The notes under the pieces: model-generated | Told to the model about the DNA's origin: nothing | The model's input: only the letters and a program-made list of their open reading frames with translations | Database searches by the model: none | Made by a program: the position numbers and the translations under genes | NCBI GenBank assembly: GCA_013398015.1 | Contig: VZRR01006581.1 | Span: 65,555-129,554 of the forward strand | Reading direction: 5' to 3' | Length of the DNA: 64,000 nucleotides | From: Oreocharis arfaki | Taxonomy: Eukaryota; Chordata; Aves; Passeriformes; Paramythiidae | Shown: positions 23,534-36,400 of the stretch, piece by piece | Position numbering within the stretch: the first letter of the stretch is position 1 | Layout of the letters: every line of letters starts with the position of its first letter

Positions 23534-26500
23534 TCTGCCATTGCTATTGCACAGCAGGAAGAATTGGGAACAAATTTGGAAGAAAAGTGTATTTTAAATG
23601 ACAGAGCATAGAGAACAAGTAGAAAATGTTTATAATCACTTAAAGGATTGTTTCTCCTTGCAGTTCTCTGCTGGAGCATTACAGATGTCTCTCACCTGTG
23701 GGAGAGTTTGTCAAAGGAAAGCTTTAAATTCAGAGGAAGACACTGAGTGTTGTGTTTGTAAAATAACAATTTCTGGGCAGTAAAAGTATAAAAAAAGATG
23801 TCTGTTGTCATGAACTGCCTTCAGGACAGTCTGTATAGCCCAGTATAAACGCCAGACACACTAATGGAATTAAGTTTTATGGAAGAATAGCATTGAAACG
23901 TTTGATTGTGAATTACAATTGCAGTAAGTGGATTAAATAGGCTCCATTCCTGTCTCCCTGCGCTTTGATTTATGGAATGAACCAGGCTCACTCTGGTTTG
24001 TAAATAAGTGTTCTGCCTACTTGTACTATTACCATGAAATCACCAGATGCAACTGGATACCAATATAAATTAAATCTCTGTCTTAGAAGGGCTGAATTTC
24101 TAAGCTTAATTCCACGAGTTCTAAGAGAGGACCAATGAACTGGAAAATTCCTTATGCAAACTAAATGTCTTAATGTTATTGCTGATTCAGAGCTATGAGC
24201 TGGGAGTCCTGATTTTGGTGTGTCCTATTTTTCACCTATATTTTTGCTTTCAGTGCCATTTTATCCTTTCACGGAGGCTTCAGTTCAGCTTTGTCATCAT
24301 GCTGTTTGCCTTTTTGTGAAAGATGGATGTGATGAATAACTAGAAGATTAGGTATAGCTTTTGTTAAGTGTTTTGTGAATGTCCTGTTGTAGCCAGACTG
24401 GGTGTACTGGGAGCCCTGGGAGTCCCCAGTTGTTACTGCCCCTTTCCCAGTGTCGTGCCGGCCGACCCCGTGCCCATGGACTGTGTTTGGAAGCCAAGGA
24501 AGGCTCCAAGTCCTCCACTTTCAGGGCTCACATTGCCTAATATGGTAAGGTATGTCTGCAAGAGCTGAGCTGTTTTGCTGGGATACAAGAGAAAGTTGAC
24601 CAGTAAAAGGAACAAAATAGGTGAACTTCTGGCCAGCTGATAAGAAACTAAAACCCTTTCAATCCAGACAGTGCTATATGGTGGTGTTCATTCTATGCCT
24701 CATTGCTGCTGGCCCAGGGTCCCTTCTGGGGATTAAGGATATGAGTATTTTCCCCTGGTTTTACCTTTGAATGTTTATTTCTAGCAGAGATGTGGTGTGA
24801 TGTGGGAGGGAAACCATCTGGCCCCTGTCCAAGGGCACGTAGGTGGCACCATGCGTCACTTGCATCGTGTAGTTAAATTAGAGAGCATTTAATTCTGTGT
24901 AACATAAGGCTGGGAGAGATTGGCTCTGGTTAGTCCTGTTTATAAACAAATTGCTCTAATGGGCTGTGTATGCTGCAAGGAAAGATCTTTAATATGTATA
25001 GCAATATGAAGTAGCAGCAAAGGGCTGCAGGAAGGAGCATGAGCTGAGCCCTTGCCATAGAGCTTGAATATGGAGAAGAACATCCTCACTGTGTTCAGAG
25101 TGCCCTGGATTCTCTGGGAGGTGGAGGGGGCAGACAGCAGAGAAATTAAAATTCATTCTGCAAATATTTCTACAAAAATACTTCACACCTGCACAGAGGA
25201 TTTGCCTTGTGAGTTCTCCGATCTGATATGCTTATGTTGATTTTTCTTAACCTCAGTACGTGGAGAAGGGCATCAGCCTGAGTGGCTGCTCTCCCTCTTG
25301 CTGCAGCACTTCACTCCTCAACCTGGCTCTGAGCACCAATTTACAGCTCTGGGAAAACATATTGTTTGTGCCTAAAGCCAAGTGATCCAAGTGGGTTATG
25401 TGGCTACAGGGTTACAGCTAAATGCCTTCAGGTGAATTCCTCTAACTCAGGAGTTGCTGAATTAGGAAGGTGTAATGTGAAGCAGTGATGGGGATGATGG
25501 GGATGAGTAACACAAAACCAGCTAAAATCCAATCTGTGAGTCCTGGGAAGATGAAGCAAAACAGCCAGTCCTCCAGGAGTGATTTCCAAGGTCACAAACT
25601 CCTAACTATTTAAGGTAACTTTATGCTTTAGCATCTTGTTTAGTAGATTGCTGTCAGACTTATGGTGCAGTCTGAGGTGATTGATCTGTCTCAGTTGTCA
25701 GCAAGTCATTCCCCTGCAGCCGTGGGGCTGGGGTTGGCCCTGCAGCAGCCACCCACAGCTCCCTTGGCCGCTGGTGGCATTGCTGGGAGGCCTGTGCAGT
25801 CAATTTGGATGATCCCAGTTCACCCCAGGCTCCTTTTCCTTTGCACCCATGGCAGCTATTGCACAGGGGTCCCAGTATCCCCTTGCTTTCTTCCCAGAAG
25901 GAGCTGGGAGCAGTGTGATGGATAGGGTGGCAGCAGGATCCATAACACGTGGGTGCTTCTCTCCAGTGCTGTGTGGACACAGCACGGCCACTCCAGGAAA
26001 TGGGAATGCTCACTTCAGTGTGAATGGTAGCCCAGACCCACTGGCCTGAGGAGCAGCATTGCTCCTGGACTGTATCCCAAAGACAGAATAAATCTCACTA
26101 TTGTTTTATGTCTAATTATGTTTACAATTCTTGACTTTTTAAAGGTTAGCAGTGTATGGTTGTGCTTATAAATGTAACTGAGCATCCTGTCACTTTTTGT
26201 GGGAAACTGTCAAAATCTGTCTCCTCATGACATATTCAAAACTATGGAAAGGAGAAATATCTGTGACTGCTGAACTACTTGGAGCAGGTTCTGGGCCCCT
26301 CTGGGAGGTGATGATCGTACCTCAGTGTCAGTCATCCAGTGGGCTGGGGGAGGATGTCTCTCCTGACATGATTGAAATCATCCTCCAAAAAATCTGATCT
26401 TCTGAATTAAAATTCCTGCCTACAGCAGTAGGTATCTGGGTGGGCCTTAATGGCTGTGTCGTGGTGACACAGGTGTCTGCCTTGGAGAAAAGGGATTGGG

Positions 26501-26587
26501 GGCAGTGGGAGGGGACTGCAGCGCATGGAACTGGGATGTGTCATGCTCAGGCCCTGCTGTCTGGCCCTTCTCCCCAGTGTGAGAATC

Positions 26588-27083
26588 TGCATCCAGCTCT
26601 GGGGTCCCAGCACAGGAAAGATGTGGAACTGCTGTAATGAGTCCAAAGGAGCCAATGGACATGCTCTGAGGGCTGGAGCCCCTCTGCTCTGGAGCCAGGC
26701 TGGGAGAGCTGGGGGTGTCCACCTGGAGAAGAGAAGGCTCTGGGGAGACCTGAGAGCCCCTTCCAGGGCCTAAAGGGGCCCCAAGAGAGCTAGGGAGGGA
26801 CTTGGGACTCAGGCCTGGAGGGACTGGACAAGGGGGAATGGCTTCCCACTGCCCGAGGGCCGGATCAGATGGGGTATTGGGAAGGAATTGTTCCCTGTGA
26901 GGGTGGGGAGGCCCTGGCACAGAGTGCCCAGAGCAGCTGTGGCTGCCCCCACCCCTGGAAGTGTCCAAGGCCAGTTTGGATGGGGCTTGGAGCACCCTGG
27001 AATAGTGGAAGGTGTCCCTGCCCATGGCAGGGGGTGGCACTGGATGAGCTTTAAGGTCCCTTCCAACCCAAGCCATTCCGTGA
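26588..27083 (+). mobile_element. CR1 LINE fragment, about 500 bp
   Basis: One of the longer sense copies. It runs from catccagctctggggtccc and ctctgctctggagccaggct through gatggggtattgggaagg to ttccaacccaagccattcc. It extends upstream of the minimal 3' tail seen in most copies. Confidence 0.93.
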
Positions 27084-27647
27084 CACTGGTGTTCTGTGGA
27101 TGCTTGTCTGTGGCAAAGCCCCCATGGAGCCGATTGTCCTCGTCTCCTGCCATCCCGTGCAGGCTGGTGCAGTCACACATTTATGTAGTAAATTATTTAT
27201 CTCCCAGACATGTCCTGAAGGAGCGAAAAGCAGAAGCTGTATTGCCTCATGGCTAGCAGAGAACTTCTAAATAATCTAAATTTGTTTGGAAAATTGGAGT
27301 CAAATTCTCTGGCAATAAAATACCGTTTGGAAACAACCACTGTTGGAAAAATGGCATGTTGCTGTGATATAAGTGTGGTGATGTTGTTTCTCCCTCGTGT
27401 CTTTAAAAGGTCACTTTTTGTTTGGAGTTTATATCCTCCCACATGCTTCTCTTCAGAAAAAGCCTCATGTTTGGAAAGTCATTGTTAGTTTTTGCTCTTG
27501 GACATGGACTTTCCCTATGAAAAGTTAACATTATTTGGTGGAAGCTGCTTCGTTGTTTGGTATGTCAAGATGTTGAATCCTTAAGCTGCAAAACTTCTGG
27601 CAGGAATTTCCCACCTGCTCTACTTAATTTACACCTCATTGCTCATT

Positions 27648-27958
27648 ATAGGGAGCCTATAAGAAAGATGAAGAGGGACTTTTTACAAGAACGTGTAGTG
27701 ACAGGACAAGGTGAAACGGCTTCCCACTGATAGAGAAGAGGTTTAGATAGGTATTTGGAAGAAATTCTTCCCTGTGAGGGTGGGGAGGCCCTGGCACAGG
27801 GTGCCCGGAGAAGCTGTGGTTGCCCCATCCCTGGGAGTGTCCAAGGCCAGGCTGGATGGGGCTTGGAGCACCCTGGAATAGTGGAAGGTGTCCCTGCCCA
27901 TGGCAGGGGCTGGATGAGATTTGAGGTCTGTTCAAACCCAGGCCATTTGTGATTCTGT
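27648..27958 (+). mobile_element. CR1 LINE 3' fragment
   Basis: Sense CR1 from agaaagatgaagagggac and agtgacaggacaagg through tggaatagtggaaggtgtcc to the tail gtgattctgtag. Confidence 0.92.
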
Positions 27959-28672
27959 AGCAGGAACCTACCAGGTACCCAATGCTGGGCACTGTTGTGG
28001 GTGAGTTTGAGTGCGTGTTCTACCATGCAGGGAGACTTTTCATTGGTCTTAGATTTCATCCTTGGCAGTGGACATAACCTTCTGCACCACAGCGTGCTGC
28101 TGGTGAGGGATGGTCAGAGACAGGCTTGAAGCACAGTTAGATGACAGTGTGTTGAAGTTACAGATTTGCCTGGCCAGTGGCACTGGAATATTGCAGTGTG
28201 TCAGCCATTTACTTCCACAGCTGAGCTGACAGACAGGTTTTACAGCCATGGAGTGGCTGTGGTGGGTACAGAGAATCTGATGAATGTAGATAAAGAGCAG
28301 AATGGATCATGATTACTGTGAGGGCCTTGAGATTTTTATTTCTCTATGTCATATTTTGGAAAGTCCCTTAGCTTGAAATAGCTGTTTCCATCTGGTTCTT
28401 GTACTGCTGTTTGCTTTCTCAGCTTCCCTGACATGGCCTGTTCATAGCTGTGCAAATTGCTGTTGCGTTCTTCCTTGTAAGAAACCTAGGTGGGAAGAGG
28501 GAACCCGTCAGGAAACACTTGCTGAGTGCAACTGCCAGACAGCTTCCCCTGGAAAATATTGTGTTCCAACACTACTTTATCCTTAATGGTTGGAACCGGG
28601 TGAAATCAACTGCTTTTTTGTGTGAGCAGTGCTCAAACTGGACTTGTGAGTGGACAGAGCAAAGCATCTCTC

Positions 28673-29122
28673 TGGATTTGCTGAAGCCTGTCCAGAGAAG
28701 GGCAACAGAGCTGGAGAAGGGTCTGGAGCACAGTTCTGATGAGGAGCAGCTGAGGGAGCTGGAGGGGCTCAGCCTGGAGAAAAAGAGGCTCAGGGGGGAC
28801 CTTGTGGCTCTGCAGATTCCCTGACAGGAGGGGGCAACCAGGAGAGGTTGGGCTCTGCTCCCAGGGGACAAGGGACAGGACAAGAGGAAACGGCTTCAAG
28901 TTGAGACAGGGCAGGTTCAGGTTGGTTATTAGGAAATATTTCTTCCCTGAAGGGGTGGTCAGGCCCTGGCACAGCCACCCAGGGCAATGGTGGAGTGACC
29001 ATCCCTGGAAGTGTTTAAAAAACATGTGGATGTGGCACTTGGGACATGGGCTAGCGGTGAGCGTGGCAGTGCTGGGGGAATGGTTGGACTCAAAGGTTTT
29101 TCCAACAAAAAATTGTGATGCT
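28673..29122 (+). mobile_element. CR1 LINE fragment (gaggagcagctgaggg type)
   Basis: Sense CR1: cctgtccagagaagggcaac, ggagcagctgagggagctgg, gggacaggacaagaggaaac, ttcttccctgaaggggtgg. It is the same type as the copies at 32929, 43782, 48029 and 51299. Confidence 0.92.
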
Positions 29123-29479
29123 CTTCTTGACTAAAGCACTGTCCTGAGTTCAGGAAAGAAGCCTCACTGTGAAAAGGCAGAGCCAGCTTTTGGGTGGACA
29201 TGAAGCAACCTCTCCATAGACGCCAGACCAATCTGTGGTGTACAGACCTGGCCAGGATTATGGCATTATGATAGGCAGTGCTGGGATTGCCTCAGGGGTT
29301 GTGCCCATGGCTGCAGTTATAGCCTGGGTGGAATCCTGTCTGTGATCTTAGAGACATTTAGGTTTTGCAAAGCTGCCACATCTGTTCCTTCCAACAGGAG
29401 CCTTTTGTGGCGCTGGTTTGTTGTTGCTGGTTATTGCCAGTGTTGCCACCCATTTCTGTAACCTCTTACCATCAGCCTC

Positions 29480-29722
29480 TCAGAAGAGATTTAGGGTGGA
29501 TCTTGTGGAAAAGGTTCTTCCCCCAGAGGGTGCTGGGCACTGCCCAGGCTCCCCAGGGAATGAATGGGCACAGCCCCAAGGCTGCCAGAGCTCCAGGAGC
29601 GTTTGGACAAGGCTCTCTGGGATGCACAGGGTGGGATTGTTGGGGGGTCTGTGCAGGGCCAGGGGCTGGACTGGGTGATTCCTGTGGGTCACTTCTGACT
29701 TTGGATATTCTGTGATTCTATG
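29480..29722 (+). mobile_element. CR1 LINE 3' fragment sharing a 164-bp identical block with the copy at 45.7 kb
   Basis: Sense CR1 with the ggttcttcccccagagggtg and gtttggacaaggctctctgg motifs and the tail gtgattctatg. Bases 29510-29673 are identical to 45680-45843, including the extra four bases in gggaatgaatgggca that the other copies of this type lack. Confidence 0.92.
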
Positions 29723-31424
29723 AAATACAGTTTAATATCACATCCAGAGAGGGAACATGAACATCTGTGGGCTCTCTCAGAAGCATTTCTGCCTTTGATA
29801 CTCTTGAACTGTGGGTTTGTCTGCCTCCTCCAGGCCCTATCTCAGTTTCCCTCTGCCTTTGCTGTAGAAGTGCAGATGTAGATTGGTTTACTGGGCTTGT
29901 CCTGAGCTTTTCCTTCAAATGATGATGAACTCAAGACAGTGAAACAGTCTCCCTCTCTGCAGCCTTTACTTTATATCCAATTCTCTCCCTCTGAAGTTAG
30001 GGATGTCCTCAGAGGGGGTCAGTGAACAGCCCAGCTTCTCGTCCTGCTGTACCTGCTGGATTTGAGTGTCCAAGGCACCTTACCTGTTCTTCCAAAAACT
30101 CAACTCTGCTCCACAGAACTGCTGGAAGATGTTTCTCCTGCATGCAGAATTAGGCACTTGCAGGTGCTAAATGATGTTTCTCTGCTGAGAATGGTGCTTT
30201 TTGAATTGTCTTCACCCTTGCTTTTTATTATCTCAATTTATAAGAAAGGAAAAATAAAATAACTCTGAAATTTTATGTTTAAAATTCTGGTGCTATTGAG
30301 GGTGCTATTCTCAGCCCTCACTAAATGATCTGCATGTGCTGCTCAGTGCTAATCCAGGTATGCCTAAGGCATGGTGCTTCCAGCTTTTTTGTGATAAATT
30401 TGGAGATGGGAATAAAAAGTGGGAGAAGAGTGATGCTATAGATGCAATTATAGACTCTCAGCTGCTGTGTGTGTGTCTGGGAGGAGAGGAAGACCCTTTC
30501 CTTCTACGTGGCACCCCAGCAGATCTGCTCCTGGGAATCCTGGCCTGTGCACTGCAGATGGAAGTGTTCCCTCCTCCGATTCAGATACCATTTATGGAAA
30601 ACTCCAGCAGAGCCTGCACATCCCATTTACAGCACAGCTACTGTCTGATCGTGTTGTTTTGTTCCAGTCCTTCAGCCCAACATAACCCTGACTGCCTTCT
30701 GCAGTGCTAAATAAACCCTGCAAGCTGTATTTGACCCTGGTAAAGCTTGAGCTTAATTTAAAAGTCATTTATTTACAGTAGGATTTACATATCATGTACA
30801 GTTGCTGTATAGCAGTAACAATAATAGTTATAATAATAATTTGAATTATTAAATCTGGAGATACAAAGTTCCATTAAATAAGCTAAATCAAATGCCCAGA
30901 AGTACAAATTGTAGACTAGAGTACAAGTAATGTTTTAATAACTTCTTTTAAAGGTAGTAGGTGTTGGCCTTGTTACTGCTAAAGGAATTCATACATATGT
31001 GTTTATACGGCTACATACACACGGTTCCTTGGCTATACTTGCTGTACAGAACATTAATTTCTGTAATCCAGCAGCTCCTAAGCTCCCCATGACTATACCC
31101 CAGGAATAAAAATCTCTATTTGGAGCCAGTTTTTAGTTCTCTCACTGTACAAAGACATACTCAGTCGAAATTACCTGCTCAGGTTACCTACTGTGTCATG
31201 AGAATGTGACTGTTACTAAGCAATGCAGAGGGTAAGAGTGGAGCTGAGTCACTAAATTTTTTAGAAAAGACCAATTAAACACAAAAAGCAACCAACCGGT
31301 ACCATCAGCCCCTGAGCTGGAGTTCAGTCCTTCTCCTGCTCCATAAGCATCTCCATAGCCAAAGCAGGAAAGCCTTGTCAGGAAAAAAATCACAAACACT
31401 ACCCAGAACACAGAATAGGTGAGA

Positions 31425-31478
31425 AGACTGGTGATCTTTTCCAGCCTTAATGACACTGTGATTCTCTGGGTTCTATGA
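31425..31478 (+). mobile_element. short CR1 LINE tail
   Basis: Only the last 50 or so bases are recognisable: ggtgatcttttccagcctta then attctctgggttctatg. Confidence 0.65.
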
Positions 31479-32261
31479 CCGCTTTTGAAGACTGGCTTTT
31501 GGTCACATCCACTGGGATAAGTGCCAGTGCTGCCAATTCCAAATTCACTCATTATGCACCAAAATGAGCAGCTTCTCTCCAGAATAAGCAGAATTCCTTT
31601 GCACAGAAAGTGATGGGCGGAGTGAATAAAGAGATGAGAGCAGGAGGGTTAACAAGGCTCAGCCTTTTCTTTCCAGGTGAATTCCTTTCCCAATGTTTTG
31701 ATGATAGTCTAGAGACATTTTACTGCAAGATCCCATGTGGAGAAAGCAGTGACTGGTTCCCTGGTGTAGTGGCCCCCAAGGTGTAACCCTTGCTCTGGCT
31801 GTGTTAAACCAAACACAGAGCCCTGTGTGTTAGACCAAAACTGTTCCTGGCTGTTGGAGCCGACCTCGGGCTGGTCACGGCTTGTCCTTTGCAGATAACA
31901 GCTCTTGGTGTGATCTGGAGGCAGTGGGAGACAAGTGTAAGGCAAGGAACATCCTCTTCCAGGACCAAGGCTGTGGTACCATTAAGGGTACACAAAGAAT
32001 GGCTATTATTTGAGGCTGAAGTAACCACAAATACAGGACATCCCGTGCTGCTGCAGATCACAGGATTTATTCAACTTTGCCCACAATATAAACATTGTTG
32101 CAAAGGGGAGGTGCAGGATTGTGACACTATGGATTTCAGTTTTGTGGGCCAGTCCAGTGACAGAAGAGCAGTGAGAAATACAATTCTGACTCTGTTCTCT
32201 AGAACCCATGAAGGTAGTTCGATGGTAAATGGTTTTCTTATGTTTAAACTGAGTTTCTGGC

Positions 32262-32410
32262 ACAGGTTGCCCAGAGAAGCTATGGCTGCCTCATCCCTGG
32301 AAGTGTTCAAGGCCAGGCTGGAGCAATCTGGTGGAAGGTGACCCTGCCCATGGCAGGGGTTGGAACAAGATGAGCTTTAAGGTCGTTTCCAGCCCAAACC
32401 ATTCTGGGGT
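32262..32410 (+). mobile_element. CR1 LINE 3' fragment
   Basis: Sense CR1: ggttgcccagagaagctatgg, gtgttcaaggccaggctgg, tgcccatggcaggg, cagcccaaaccattctgg. An internal deletion shortens the tggagcaa...tggtggaagg part. Confidence 0.9.
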
Positions 32411-32841
32411 TCTCTTTTTTTTGGGATATTTTACAGAACTACTTTATGCCTAGAAACATGATTTTCTGATCATATAATGACTTTGTAGCCTGACTCTTGA
32501 AAAGAACTGCCAGATTATTTTGTTCCGCTTATCCAGAGAAGTGTCATGAGAATAAATGCAGTTTTACAGTTGATTTAGGTATTGCATGAAATTACAGATT
32601 TCAGTGATTCCCTGGACCAGTACATGACTCAACAGACAAACAGCACATTCTGCTCCTGCAGTGGGACACCCAGAAGGGGAGGGTTGGGAAGATTTGTTTA
32701 CTTGAACAGCAAACAGCTGAACTCTGTAGAAGGAGGTGCCAGCAGGTACCAGAAGCAGCTGGGGTGGCATGAGTGATTATGGAGGTTCTCTGCTTCTCAA
32801 AGAAAAGTGAGCAAAGTGGGCTCAGTGATAGGCTGGGGGGG

Positions 32842-32928
32842 NNNNNNNNNNNNNNNNNNNNNNNNNNNNNNNNNNNNNNNNNNNNNNNNNNNNNNNNNNN
32901 NNNNNNNNNNNNNNNNNNNNNNNNNNNN
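32842..32928. other. assembly gap (87 N)
   Basis: A run of N directly after a G-run (32834-32841) and directly before CR1 sequence (gctcccagggaac). It interrupts the 5' part of the CR1 element at 32929. The true length is unknown. Confidence 0.99.
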
Positions 32929-33187
32929 GCTCCCAGGGAACAGGGACAGGACAAGAGGAAACGGCATCAAGCTGTGCCAGGGGAGGTTCAGGGTGGATAT
33001 TGGGAAAAATTTCTTCCCTGAAGGGGTGGTCAAGCCCTGGCAGAGCCACCCAGGGCAGTGGTGGAAATGTTCGAAATACGTGTGGATGTGGCACCTGGGG
33101 ACGTGCGTTAGTGGTGAGCATGGCAGTGCTGGGGGAATGGTTGGACTCAATCTTAAAGGTCTTTTCCAGCCTCAGTGATTCTGTGGC
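32929..33187 (+). mobile_element. CR1 LINE fragment, 5' part lost in gap
   Basis: Sense CR1: cagggacaggacaagaggaa, ggatattgggaaaaatttc, ctgaaggggtggtcaagcc, ending in cagtgattctgtgg. Confidence 0.92.
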
Positions 33188-34342
33188 AGGTTCAAAGGAA
33201 AACATGAAGCCTGTTGCCTGCCTCTCCCTTTTCTGCTCGTCCAGTGTGGTTGGAGTTCACAGGTAGCTGTGCAGCCCCATGTTCTTGCATCACTTGGCCC
33301 GGCACAGGAGGGGGTCACAGCAAGGGCTGTGCCACTGTTGAGACCCCATCCTCAAAGGCTCAGTATCATAGTGCCATCTTAAACTGTTCCTAGCCCTGAG
33401 GCCAGCTGGGAAGGAAGGCTCATCCATGTGACTGAATCATCCCACCCTCCAGATCATTGTGGCACTGCCCAAGGTGCCTGTTGGGAATGGTCTCCAGGAG
33501 TGCCCAGTGGTACCTGGAGGAGCTTTGGTTCGCCAAGGACAAGATGGTGCCAGAGACCCTCCCCCTGCTCGGTGATCACAGGGTTGTGTGCTGGGGCGGG
33601 GGGGTCCCTGGCTGTGATTAATTTAGCAGAAGTAGGCAGGGAGGCCCTGGGGGAAGGTCACAGTGCCGAGAATGTCCTGGTGCTGTGTGAGCCCAGTTTG
33701 TGTTGTCTGCCCCAGCTGCGCCCTGTGTAGCTGGAGACACCACTGTGCTGCTTGGGACGTGCCTGCGCTGGGAGATAGGGGAGGTTTGGCTGCAGATGAA
33801 GGAACTCAGCTGGATGGGAAAGAATTCAGTGAGGTACGTGGTAAACCTGGTGTGAAAAATGACAGCTAGGACTTTCAAGAGATAGTTTTGGGATAATTTG
33901 TTCCAAAAATACCAACTACTGTCATTCTTCAAGTTGTATTAGAATTCTGGTCTCCCAAGAGGCCTTCTCCTCCTCTGCACTCAGAGAACGTGCCATGGGC
34001 TTGCATCACCCCTGAGCATCACTGCAGCTCTGGCTTTAACTCCCAGATTTGTTTCCCATTTTTGTCTGCTGCAGGTTGGAATCTTGCAGTGCTGCTGACA
34101 CTTGTTTTACCAGCATCATGTTCTGTGGGTGAAGAATTTCAACACAGATAAAAAGGGTGTATGTCTTTTCCTCTCAAATATTTAGCTCAGGGTTTCATCC
34201 TATTTCTGGTACATAATATTCATGCATATGAGTTCTCATGTCTAACTAATTTTTAAAATGGAGTACAAACACAGGTGTCATCACCAAGGGAAGGGAGAGG
34301 ACAGACATCTGAATGGAAAAGGAAGTAGCGGAATCTGCTGTG

Positions 34343-34540
34343 CTGAAGGGACCCACAAGGACTATCAAGTCCAACCCCTGGCCCTGCCCAGGACACCCCA
34401 ACAGTCTCACCCTGGGCATCCCTGGCAGCGCTGTCCAAATGCTCCTGGAGCTCTGGCAGCCTCGAGGCCGTGCCCATTGCCTGGGGAGCCTGGGCAGTGC
34501 CCAGCACCCTCTGGGGGAAGAGGCTGACCACTTTTTGGGT
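34343..34540 (-). mobile_element. CR1 LINE 3' fragment (second subfamily type)
   Basis: Antisense CR1: agtccaacccctggccctgc, aatgctcctggagctctggc, gcccagcaccctctggggg. The extreme tail is missing. Confidence 0.88.
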
Positions 34541-36112
34541 GAAGGTGTCTGAAGAGTGATCATAACCAAGACCATAGCTCTAACTACAGGAATACACTCT
34601 TTCATATAAATATGGGAAAGACATAATACTGTAGTGTAGTTGTGCTGCTGTAGTCCAAGGTGAGAAGAAACTTTAAGGTGATTTTGCCCAGAAATAGGCC
34701 AGAGCATAAAGTCAGCATTCGGACAGCCTCCAGTGGTTGTAGAAATGCTCATGGAAGATGATTTTTGTGCATGTCTTTCTGAAAGCTGTATAAATATTCC
34801 TTAGTAAAGTACAGAGCACCACAGCTAAAGCATGGACCAGCCTGGTTCTGACTGAGGAATCTCCTGAACAGACAGGAACAGTCAGATCTAAACAACGACC
34901 TTGAACATGACAGAGCTCAGGCTGTGAGAAATAGCAGCACTGTGAAGGAGAGTCGTGTTTCATACTTCCACTGGGGACTACTTGAAAGTAAACTGTCCAA
35001 AACAGCAGGAAGAAACCCCTAAACCAGGCATTTGTTGGAATAATGCTGAAACTAGGCATGTTTTGCCATATTGCATCTCCTGCAGCTCTTTGTCTCCTGG
35101 CTAATCAAACCTCCTCTTCTCTCTAAAAGTGAGTTACTGGCCACCAAGCTGTGTTAGTCAGTCTGTGTGAGATCTGCACTGGGTCGCTAAATGATTAGTA
35201 TGGAATGGCTCAGGTTGTATTTTGGATTTGGGCTGTGAGTTCTGTACCAAAATGTTGATTTTGGAGCTTTCCTGCCCCTCCTCAACAGAAACGTGACCGT
35301 GGAGGGATGTGAGAGTGGTTTGGGACTGGACGGGAGGGGAAGCCAAACACTGCAATTGAGAGCTGTGTAGCTCCGCCTTGGTGACTAAGCTGGGCTTTGT
35401 CAGCCCTGGAGCTGGGATTGGGACACTCCAGTGCAGCACCAGCCAGTTCGCCGAGTTTCACTTACACTGTTTTGAAACTTCAGAAACTGAGACCGGTGTG
35501 AAAGGATCACCCTCTGTGCAGGGTCTATAAATATGCATTTAAAGTGTCTGAATTACTTTGTTGTACACAGAGTCGGGCTCCAGGCACAGAGAGAGGTGTG
35601 TGATGAGTGCAACAGATGGAGGCTGAAAAGATCAAGGTCCTGCCCCAGCCTCCTGGAGCAGCGGGGTGCCTGTCACTGCCTCCTTGTGTGTCTGGACTTA
35701 ATTTCCTTACCTTGAAAGGGGAATGCAGAGATATTACCAGGCAGAATTAGACCTGTCCAAACCCTTTTTCCCCTCTCCTGCAGTCAGTGGATGATGAGTC
35801 TCCTCCTTTCTCCTGAAGAAGTATCAAGAAACCTGATCTCACTGTGGCTTTCTTAGACTAGGAAAATCTGGCAGCCCCATCTTCTGCTCTTCCTGGTTAC
35901 ACAGTGATGCTGCATTGCCCCTGGAGAGTGAAGATGCTGGATGCTGGAGGAATTACTGTAGCTGCTATTCCAAGCCCCTTCACCAGCTCTGTGCCAGTTA
36001 AAGTACCCAGGTACCAAGCAGGTTGCAAAAGGGGCAAGACTTCAGAGCAATGCAGAGTGGGATAATACTCTTAAAATATTTTTATATAGATATTATTCTG
36101 CACTTTGCAGAA

Positions 36113-36230
36113 TGGGTTGAATTGGAAGAGACCTTAAAGCTCATCTCGCTCCACCCCACTGCCATGGGCAGGGACACCTACTAGACCAGGTTGCTCCAAG
36201 CCCTGTCCAACCTGGCCTTGGTGGGAAATG
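36113..36230 (-). mobile_element. CR1 LINE 3' fragment, left arm of a foldback
   Basis: Antisense CR1: gggttgaattggaagagacc, ccactgccatgggcaggg, agaccaggttgctccaagcc. An opposite-strand CR1 tail follows 90 bases downstream. Confidence 0.9.
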
Positions 36231-36317
36231 TTTGATATTAAGCAGATGTGAAGCTGGAGCAGGACACGCGCTGCTGATGCAGTGGCAGAACATGCACCTG
36301 CCCTAAGTGACCCTGCC

Positions 36318-36400
36318 TTGCCAGGGGGGTTGGACTGGATGATCTCCAGAGGTCCCTTCCAACCCCAACCATTCCGTGATTCTCTGTGATTCTGTGGGCT
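36318..36400 (+). mobile_element. CR1 LINE tail, right arm of a foldback
   Basis: Sense CR1 tail: ggttggactggatgatctcc, ggtcccttccaaccccaacc, attctctgtgattctgtg. Confidence 0.88.

Noticed and set aside
26447..27076. 209-codon minus-strand open frame
   Set aside because: Lies almost wholly in a CR1 fragment read antisense. The product repeats the CR1-derived phrases seen in other copies.
35525..35532. TATAAATA motif as a promoter for the small subunit
   Set aside because: It is 2.2 kb upstream of the ATG with no exon or donor attached, so chance is the simpler explanation.
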